In this document: piece by piece, positions 58,192 to 64,000 of the stretch | How positions within the stretch are numbered: position 1 is the first letter of the stretch | Layout: each line of letters starts with the position of its first letter | Source of the DNA: CATOSK01 sp963665735 | GTDB taxonomy: Bacteria > Chloroflexota > Dehalococcoidia > Lucifugimonadales > UBA3495 | Assembly: GCA_963665735.1 (NCBI GenBank) | Contig: OY762444.1 | Location: forward strand, 806,001 to 870,000 | Direction: 5' to 3' | DNA: 64,000 nucleotides | Notes under the pieces: model-generated | What the model saw: the letters and a program-made list of their open reading frames with translations, nothing else | Told to the model about the DNA's origin: nothing | Databases searched by the model: none | Program-made: the position numbers and the translations under genes

Positions 58192-58320
58192 CTGGATTCC
58201 GGCTTTCGCCGGAATGACGGTTGGGCATGGAATTACGGTTGGCGGCGGGGAGAGACAATCGGGACAGCGCACAAAATCCCCTCCCCCTGGCCAGGGGGAG
58301 GGTTAGGGTGGGGGTCGGCA
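58192..58320 (+). repeat. Solo right arm and an inverted C/G-rich repeat
   Basis: A right arm (CTGGATTCCGGC, TTTC, GCCGGAATGACG) occupies 58192-58219. A C/G-rich copy at about 58275-58320 is in the reverse orientation (AAAATCCCCTCCCCC ... GGGTTAGGGTGGGGGTC) compared with those at 2451-19436. Both sit between the cyclase gene and convergent htpX. Confidence 0.8.
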
Positions 58321-58340
58321 TAACGGATTGAATCGCGCCG

Positions 58341-59192
58341 CTAATAATTCGGCCCCATGTTTCTCAGCCGCCGCGCCCGTTCCTCAGTGGGCGGATGGGT
58401 CGAGAAAAGGTTGGCGAAAGCCTTGCCCCGCAGCGGGTTGACGATGAACAGATGGGACGCCGATTCCGACACCTGCATCGGCCGGAACTCGGTTCCCATC
58501 TCCAGCTTTTCCAAGGCCCGGGCCAACGCCTCGGGATTCCCCGATGTCTTGGCCCCCGTCGCGTCCGCCTGGAACTCCCGGGCCCGGGAAATCGCCAGCC
58601 GGATTATCGTTGCCGCCAGCGGCATGACAATGGCCAGCACCAGCAGTCCGATAATCCCGCCGCCCCCCCGGTCCCGGTCGCCGTGCATACCCCCGAATAT
58701 GGCCGCGATTTGAGCCATGAAAGCCAGCATGGAGATGGCCCCGGCAAAGGTGGCGACCACCGCCATGATTAAAGTATCCCGATTGCCCACGTGGGCCATT
58801 TCGTGAGCCATCACCGCCCCCAACTCTTCCCGGGTCAACAGCCGCCGGATGCCGGTGGTGGCCGCCACCGAGGCGTGTTTGGGGTTCCTACCCGTGGCGA
58901 AAGCGTTGGGCGATTCGCTCTGGATTTCGTACACCTTGGGCATAGGCAGGCCCGCCAGCATAGCCTGTTCCTGCACCAGCCCGTAAAGTTCCGGGTCTTC
59001 TTCCTGGGTGACCGGCTTGGCCTTGGTCATGCTTAACGCGATTCGGTCGCTGTACCAGTAGGCCCCCATGTTCATCGCCACGGCGAAAACCAGCGCAATG
59101 ATAATGCCTAATTGACCGCCCAACATACCCCCGGCCATCAGCAAGAGGCTGGTCAGCACCATCAACAGGAAAAACGTCTTGACGGTATTCAT
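58341..59192 (-). CDS. htpX: Membrane zinc metalloprotease, HtpX (M48) family
   Basis: The 283-residue product starts MNTVKTFFLLMVLTSLLLMAGGMLGG with two N-terminal membrane helices, the zinc motif AVMAHEMAHVGNRD (HExxH), and the third ligand glutamate in SRAREFQADATGAKTSG. HtpX degrades damaged membrane proteins. ATG 59192 is chosen; the ORF is open 171 bases further. A TATAAT (minus, 59274-59269) without a clear -35 lies upstream. Confidence 0.94.
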   Translation of the reverse strand: MNTVKTFFLLMVLTSLLLMAGGMLGGQLGIIIALVFAVAMNMGAYWYSDRIALSMTKAKPVTQEEDPELYGLVQEQAMLAGLPMPKVYEIQSESPNAFATGRNPKHASVAATTGIRRLLTREELGAVMAHEMAHVGNRDTLIMAVVATFAGAISMLAFMAQIAAIFGGMHGDRDRGGGGIIGLLVLAIVMPLAATIIRLAISRAREFQADATGAKTSGNPEALARALEKLEMGTEFRPMQVSESASHLFIVNPLRGKAFANLFSTHPPTEERARRLRNMGPNY

Positions 59193-59301
59193 AAGTTTCG
59201 ATTCTCCGGCGCGACCACTCCCCAGCGGAAGGGCCGCATTGCTGTCCATGAAAATATGCTCCAAACTGATTATAGCACCTTGCCGCCCAAACCAATCACA
59301 A

Positions 59302-59331
59302 TTGACACTCTCAACCGGCGGGTGATACATT
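59302..59331 (+). promoter_or_regulatory. Promoter of etfB
   Basis: TTGACA (59302-59307), an 18-base spacer and TACATT (59326-59331), 34 bases before ATG 59366. Confidence 0.58.
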
Positions 59332-59365
59332 TCACAGACCCCCACACCCTTTCGGAGGCGCACCC

Positions 59366-60166
59366 ATGCCGGTCAACATCGGCGTTCTGGCCAAGCAGGT
59401 CATAGACCCGGAAATGCCTATGGCCGCTTTCCAGATTGACCCGGCGGCCAAGCAGGTCGTCACTCCCCCCAACATTCCCCCGGTGGTCAACGGCTTTGAC
59501 GAAAACGCCGTCGAAGCCGCCCTGCAAATCAAGGACGCCCAGGGAGCAACCGTCACCGTTATCTCGTCCGGCCCCTCCTTCGCCCTGGACGTTATGAAAA
59601 AGCCCCTTTCAATGGGCGCCGACGAACTGGTGCTGCTCCAGGACGACGCCTTTGGCAACACCATTGACAGTTTCCTGACCGCGCAGCTCCTGGCGGCGGC
59701 GGTACGCAAACTCGGCGGGTTTGACCTCATCATCTGCGGACGCCAAGCCTCCGACTGGGACAACGCCCAGGTGCCTCTCGGAGTGGCCGAAATCCTGGGT
59801 ATGGCCTGCATCTCCCTGGGCCGCAAGGTATCGGTGGACGGCGAAACCGTCACCGTGGAGCGGCTAATCCCCGACGGTTACGAAGTCGTGCAGTCCGCCA
59901 TGCCCGCCCTGGTTACGGTCAGCAACGAATTGGGCCAGCCCCGCTACCCCACCCTGCGCGGGATAATGGCCGCCACCCGCAAGCGTCCCACCATCTGGAG
60001 CGCGGCGGATTTGGATATGGCCCCGGAGCAGTTGGAACCCCGCGTTACCCTGCACGATTTGTTTGTGCCGGAACGCAACCAGGCTTGCGAAATCATCGAG
60101 GGAGACGACGAGGCCGACGCCGCCAGGCAGTTGGCCCTGCGTCTCCGGGAAGACAAGCTAATCTGA
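59366..60166 (+). CDS. etfB: Electron transfer flavoprotein, beta subunit
   Basis: The 266-residue product has the ETF-beta pattern: IGVLAKQVIDPEMPM, NGFDENAVEAALQIKDAQGATVTVIS, GADELVLLQDDAF and the AMP-binding/recognition segment FDLIICGRQASDWDNAQVPLGVAEILG. With the alpha subunit it carries electrons from acyl-CoA-type dehydrogenases. The DNxQVPLxVAEILG form rather than a bifurcating type motif should be checked by alignment. Confidence 0.94.
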   Translation: MPVNIGVLAKQVIDPEMPMAAFQIDPAAKQVVTPPNIPPVVNGFDENAVEAALQIKDAQGATVTVISSGPSFALDVMKKPLSMGADELVLLQDDAFGNTIDSFLTAQLLAAAVRKLGGFDLIICGRQASDWDNAQVPLGVAEILGMACISLGRKVSVDGETVTVERLIPDGYEVVQSAMPALVTVSNELGQPRYPTLRGIMAATRKRPTIWSAADLDMAPEQLEPRVTLHDLFVPERNQACEIIEGDDEADAARQLALRLREDKLI

Positions 60167-60278
60167 ACCCCAAGGCGGCGGCGTTCCCCCTTCCGCCGAA
60201 TTTCACAACGTCCCCAGCGATGCCTTAACCGCTTTTTGACCCCAACCGGGGAACCTGTACGCAATAACGGAGGCCGTA

Positions 60279-61271
60279 ATGTCCGAGGGAGTCCTGGTAC
60301 TTGGTGATGTCGCCAACGGCGAACTTAGCCTCACGGCGGCGGAAATGCTGGCCGCCGGCCGCCGGGTGGCCGACGGTTTGGGCCAACCCCTCGCCATCGG
60401 GCTGTTTGGGAATACCCTGGAAACTGCCGCCAACCAAGCCGTCAGTCACGGCGCGGACAAGGTATATTCCGTAACCAGTCCCGCCCTGGCCGAGTACCAG
60501 GTTGACCTCTACCTGTCAGCGATGCAAACCCTGTGCCGCGAAGCCGACCCCGAAGTGGTGTTGATTGGCCGCACCAACGAAGGCCGGGAGTTGGCCCCCC
60601 GGCTGGCCTTCCGGTTGGGCGTCGGGTTGGCCCAGGACTGCCTGGAAGTCTCCGTTGACCCCGCTACCGGCAAACTGCTGGCCAACCGCCCGGTTTACGG
60701 GGGCAACGCCGTCGCCGTGGTCAGTTGCAACTACACCCCCCAAGTCGCTGCCGTCCGCCCCAAGACTTACGAACCGATGGAACCGGATTCCTCCCGCGCC
60801 GGGGAAATAATTTCCTTCCCGGTGGACCTTGGCCCCGACCAGGCCCGCACCACCCTGGTCAACACCGTCCAGGAAGAGGCCGAAGGAATCAAGCTGGAGG
60901 ACGCCCGCATCGTCGTATCCGGCGGGCGCGGTTTGGGCGGCCCCGAACCCTTCAAAGACCTGGAAGAACTGGCCCGGCTGTTGGGGGCTGGAGTCGGCGC
61001 CTCCCGCGCCGCCGTGGACTCCGGCTGGGTTCCCGCCAGCTACCAGGTAGGGTTGACCGGAAAGACCATCACCCCCGACCTGTACATCACCGTTGCCATA
61101 TCCGGCGCCAGCCAGCACATGGCCGGCTGCTCCGGCTCCAAGGTAATCGTCGCCATCAACAAAGACACCGAGGCCAACATCTTCAAAGAAGCCCGCTACG
61201 GCGTAGTAGGCGACTGGCAACGAATCCTCCCCGCCTTGACAGAAACGGTTAGGGAATTGACGCAGGGCTAA
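60279..61271 (+). CDS. etfA: Electron transfer flavoprotein, alpha subunit
   Basis: The 330-residue product contains the FAD-binding C-terminal domain of ETF-alpha: ARIVVSGGRGLGGPEPFKDLEELARLLGAG, ASRAAVDSGWVPASYQVGLTGKTI and SGASQHMAGCSGSKVIVAINKD. It follows etfB after a 112-base gap in which I see no gene. No ETF:quinone oxidoreductase gene is in the window. Confidence 0.96.
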   Translation: MSEGVLVLGDVANGELSLTAAEMLAAGRRVADGLGQPLAIGLFGNTLETAANQAVSHGADKVYSVTSPALAEYQVDLYLSAMQTLCREADPEVVLIGRTNEGRELAPRLAFRLGVGLAQDCLEVSVDPATGKLLANRPVYGGNAVAVVSCNYTPQVAAVRPKTYEPMEPDSSRAGEIISFPVDLGPDQARTTLVNTVQEEAEGIKLEDARIVVSGGRGLGGPEPFKDLEELARLLGAGVGASRAAVDSGWVPASYQVGLTGKTITPDLYITVAISGASQHMAGCSGSKVIVAINKDTEANIFKEARYGVVGDWQRILPALTETVRELTQG

Positions 61272-61326
61272 CCCGGTACTCTGAGCTTTACAACTGCCTA
61301 TTCAGGCCATTCAGGAGACTCGGTCC

Positions 61327-63093
61327 ATGAAAGCGAAAATCCTAACCCTAAACACCTTGTTCGGTTCTGCGGTGTCATATCGCATTCCCCAATTCCAACG
61401 CCCTTATGCGTGGAAAAAGGACGACCAGTGGAAACCTCTCTGGGACGATGTGCGCAACATGGCAGCAAACATTTTGTCCCAGCCAACTGGGAAAGTACCC
61501 CCACATTTTATGGGGGCAATCGTGCTACAAAGCCAAGAAAGTGGCACGGGAGTGGTAGTCAAGCGGATTGTGGTGGACGGTCAGCAACGTCTGACCACGC
61601 TCCAATTGTTGATCCGAGCTACTCAGGACGCTTTTCAGAGCCTGAATGAGATTGAAAGAGCCAACAGGTTATCGGAGTTGACCCAAAATGCTGAAGACCA
61701 TTGGGGCGGGGACTCTGACAACCAGACAAAAATCCGCCAGTCTAATCTCAATGATCAAAGGGCTTTTCAAGAAGCCATTCGAAACTCTGGAAACGGACAG
61801 GGGTCGTTACGTGCCATCGGCGAGGCATTCCAGTACTTTAAGGAAGTAGTAGCGGAATGGCTGAACGAGGAACCTGCAACCAGGAATGCCCGTTGCGACA
61901 CCTTGGAAGAAGTTCTAACACAAAAACTGCAAGTGGCTGCCATAGATTTGGATGAAGGCGAGAAACCCCATTTCATATTCGCCGTCCTCAACACCCGTGC
62001 CGAACCCTTGAAGGAGTCGGACCACATCAAAAACACGGTGATGTTTGAGGCCGATGTGATAGACGACGCCCAGAAAGCAAGCGAACTGTGGGGAATGTTT
62101 GACACCAATGATTGGTGGCGCCAAGACACCAAGGAAGGCCGCCTGACCCGCATTCATCTGGACAGGTTCCTCAATTATTGGATTGTCGTCCGTACTCAAG
62201 AGGAAGTCACTTCTGATCGGGTTTCTGCCAAGTTCAGCAGTTACGTTGGATCATCCGAATCATCCATCGAAGAAATCACGGCAGACATCCGCAAAGCTGG
62301 CTTAATTTACCGTGATATGGAAGAGGCTCGGCATCCCGGCATTGAGACCTTTTTGCGCCGGATGAAAACAATGGAAATTGGCGCGGTAATGCCTCCGTTG
62401 CTGTGGCTCTACACCAACGAAGTTTCAGAAGCGGCGCGCGAAAAGAGCATAAAGGCATTGGAGAGTTTTCTTGTTAGGCGTATGCTCTGCGGCTTTGCTT
62501 CCCAGGGACTCAACAGGCTCTTTATCGAACTTATCGGGAGGCTGGAGGCCGGAGGGACTGACCAAGTAGTTAACAGTGTTATAAACTTCCTGAGTGGTCA
62601 AACCGCCGAGAATCGTATTTGGCCGAGGGACAACCTTCTTGAAGAAAACCTAGTCCGAAGGCCGCTACGGGGTAACGCCAGTAGGCAAAGGATGGTCTTG
62701 GAGGCCGTCGAGCTATCCTTGAGAACCAACAAGACCGAAGGGTTAGAACAATCCCGGAACTTAACCATTGAACACATAATGCCGCAGTCTTGGGAGAGAA
62801 ACTGGCAATTGCCAACTGATACTCCCAACAGGAACGAAGCCGAGGAAGCCAGGAATCAAGCTGTTAAGGAAATCGGCAACCTGACGTTGGTGACCGATAA
62901 ATTGAATCCAAGCCTTTCCAACGATGCGTGGGACAGGAAAAAAGAAACTTTGGCGAAACACACAGCATTTCGCCTCAACTGGGAACTCCTTAACCCTGAA
63001 CCCGGAGTGTGGGATGAGAATACCATCCACGAACGTAGCTATGAGTTGTGCCAAAGGGTTATTGAGATTTGGCCCCACGCGGAACAACTCTAA
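61327..63093 (+). CDS. DUF262/DUF1524 protein (GmrSD/type IV restriction-like)
   Basis: The 588-residue product starts with a DUF262 ParB-like domain (YRIPQFQRPYAW; HFMGAIVLQ; and the hallmark VDGQQRLTTLQLL) and ends with a DUF1524 His-Me finger nuclease domain (LTIEHIMPQSW, then EIGNLTLVTDKLNPSLSNDAWDRKK). GmrSD-type enzymes cut modified phage DNA, and related DUF262 proteins act in anti-phage systems. Base use is more AT-rich than neighbours (more AAA, ATT, TTT codons), suggesting horizontal arrival. It stands alone between etfA and panC. Confidence 0.88.
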   Translation: MKAKILTLNTLFGSAVSYRIPQFQRPYAWKKDDQWKPLWDDVRNMAANILSQPTGKVPPHFMGAIVLQSQESGTGVVVKRIVVDGQQRLTTLQLLIRATQDAFQSLNEIERANRLSELTQNAEDHWGGDSDNQTKIRQSNLNDQRAFQEAIRNSGNGQGSLRAIGEAFQYFKEVVAEWLNEEPATRNARCDTLEEVLTQKLQVAAIDLDEGEKPHFIFAVLNTRAEPLKESDHIKNTVMFEADVIDDAQKASELWGMFDTNDWWRQDTKEGRLTRIHLDRFLNYWIVVRTQEEVTSDRVSAKFSSYVGSSESSIEEITADIRKAGLIYRDMEEARHPGIETFLRRMKTMEIGAVMPPLLWLYTNEVSEAAREKSIKALESFLVRRMLCGFASQGLNRLFIELIGRLEAGGTDQVVNSVINFLSGQTAENRIWPRDNLLEENLVRRPLRGNASRQRMVLEAVELSLRTNKTEGLEQSRNLTIEHIMPQSWERNWQLPTDTPNRNEAEEARNQAVKEIGNLTLVTDKLNPSLSNDAWDRKKETLAKHTAFRLNWELLNPEPGVWDENTIHERSYELCQRVIEIWPHAEQL

Positions 63094-63121
63094 GCAAGTT
63101 CATGCGACCGGAAAACCCGGG

Positions 63122-63958
63122 TTACCCCAACCCCACATTATCAATCAACCGCGTTCCCCCCAGCCGGGCCGCGGTCAGAACCAATGCCGGGCGGTCAACC
63201 GTCGTTAACTCCTCCAAGGTTTCGGCATCGGCTACGCTAACGTAGTCCACGCTGTCCAATAGCGGCTCTTGACCTAGCAGCCGCATTACTTCATCCCGCA
63301 GCGCTCCGGCGTCAACCACGCCGCCCAGCCAAAGCTCTTGCGCCCGGCGCAGGCTCCGGTAAATCACCGGAGCGGCTTGCCTCTGCTCCGGCGTCAGATA
63401 GGCGTTGCGGCTGCTCAGGGCCAGCCCGTCCGGTTCCCGCACCGTTGGCGCCACCACTAACTCAACCCCCAGGTTCAGGTCTCGCGCCAGTTGCCGCACC
63501 ACCAGCGTTTGCTGGCCGTCTTTCTGACCGAAATAGGCCCGGTCGGGCCGGGTTATGGAAAACAGCTTGGCTACCACGGTGGCGACACCCCGGAAATGGC
63601 CGGGCCGAACCGCCCCTTCCAGCCGTTCCCCCAACCGCCCCACGTCAACCCAGGTGGCGAAACCGGGCGGATAAATTTCATCCGGCATAGGCGTGAACAC
63701 CAAGTCCACCGATTCCCGCCGCAGCAAGTCCAGGTCCCTTTCCAGATCCCGGGGGTATTGGGCCAAATCCTCGGCGGGGCCGAATTGGGCCGGATTAACG
63801 AAAATGGTCACTGCCACGAAATCGTTATCCCGCCGGGCTTGCCGCACCAGCGAAAGGTGGCCTTCGTGCAACGCCCCCATCGTAGGCACCAATCCCAGCG
63901 GACGAGGCAACTCCCGGCAGGCGACCTGCATCGCCGCAATGCTGTCTATGACTTGCAT
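63122..63958 (-). CDS. panC: Pantoate--beta-alanine ligase
   Basis: The 278-residue product begins MQVIDSIAAMQVACRELPRPLGLVPTMGALHEGHLSLVRQA, with the HxGH-type ATP motif, and has FVNPAQFGPAEDLAQYPRDLERDL, FGQKDGQQTLVVRQLARDLN and RNAYLTPEQRQAA, the standard PanC segments. It joins pantoate to beta-alanine for coenzyme A. ATG 63958 is used; a TTG 30 bases upstream is in frame. The gene ends 28 bases from the convergent DUF262 gene. Confidence 0.96.
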   Translation of the reverse strand: MQVIDSIAAMQVACRELPRPLGLVPTMGALHEGHLSLVRQARRDNDFVAVTIFVNPAQFGPAEDLAQYPRDLERDLDLLRRESVDLVFTPMPDEIYPPGFATWVDVGRLGERLEGAVRPGHFRGVATVVAKLFSITRPDRAYFGQKDGQQTLVVRQLARDLNLGVELVVAPTVREPDGLALSSRNAYLTPEQRQAAPVIYRSLRRAQELWLGGVVDAGALRDEVMRLLGQEPLLDSVDYVSVADAETLEELTTVDRPALVLTAARLGGTRLIDNVGLG

Positions 63959-64000
63959 AACCGCATGGTTACTTTCCTGTTGTCCCAAGGCAGTCGGGCA

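Noticed and set aside
1..64000. CRISPR array
   Set aside because: The repeats are dispersed over tens of kilobases, are hairpin elements without regular spacers, and no cas gene is present.

Overview
The window is about 64 kb of high-GC bacterial chromosome, densely coding on both strands. The gene set points to the phylum Chloroflexota, probably a SAR202- or Dehalococcoidia-like uncultured lineage. The clues are an 11-subunit complex I operon without nuoEFG, separate cofG and cofH genes for the deazaflavin F420, an archaeal-type fructose-bisphosphate aldolase/phosphatase, a fakA-like/degV/recG cluster, frequent TTG/GTG starts, and many dispersed hairpin repeats. The lineage is inferred from gene content only.

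Layout. 1-9.0 kb (minus): nuoABC-(two HicB-like ORFs)-DHI-(small Cys-rich ORF)-JKLM, leaving the window within nuoM. 9.3-12.0 kb (minus): vapBC-type toxin-antitoxin pair, a CinA-C/nucleotidyltransferase fusion and a flavin reductase-like protein. 12.4-15.1 kb (plus): amidohydrolase, trmD, thioesterase. 15.2-18.8 kb (minus): peptide-type ABC transporter permeases and lipoprotein. 19.1-19.3 kb: tRNA-His and tRNA-Arg. 19.6-25 kb: LigB-type dioxygenase, a second amidohydrolase, a sugar-nucleotide epimerase-like protein and an HtrA-type lipoprotein protease. 25-30 kb (plus): DUF255 thioredoxin-like protein, aspS, PLP aminotransferase. 30.4-32.5 kb: FBP aldolase/phosphatase and, divergently, a zinc-ribbon/TPR membrane protein. 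32.8-38.7 kb (minus): cofG-cofH-cofD-cofC-LLM oxidoreductase-fabI. 39-46 kb: NIPSNAP protein, ruvB, then fakA-like, degV and recG. 46-50 kb: orphan response regulator, a split D-glutamate-cyclase-like pair, and a toxin-antitoxin graveyard. 50-55.7 kb (minus): uvrB, a frameshifted parE with its antitoxin, and rpsP-khpA-rimM-yebC-ruvC-ruvA. 55.7-56.2 kb: an unassigned transcription unit with a 23-codon ORF inside a long RNA rod. 56.2-64 kb: fmt, cyclase, htpX, etfBA, a DUF262/DUF1524 defence-type gene and panC.

How the genes fit together. The energy-related theme is a complex I lacking the NADH-input module, an F420 biosynthesis operon with a deazaflavin/flavin-type oxidoreductase, and an electron-transfer flavoprotein pair. 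F420H2 or ferredoxin could feed the truncated complex I, but no such input module lies in this window. DNA repair is well represented (ruvA, ruvB, ruvC, recG, uvrB), as is translation (rpsP, rimM, trmD, aspS, fmt, two tRNAs).

The least ordinary features are: a divergent non-coding interval (55867-56134) with promoter, perfect Shine-Dalgarno, mini-ORF, 19-position stem and terminator; a family of short elements whose five best copies are all exactly 97 bp and all lie in the same orientation; two HicB-fold ORFs and a duplicated-motif Cys-rich mini-protein embedded in the nuo operon; and an aspS gene whose only sensible start codon is CTG.
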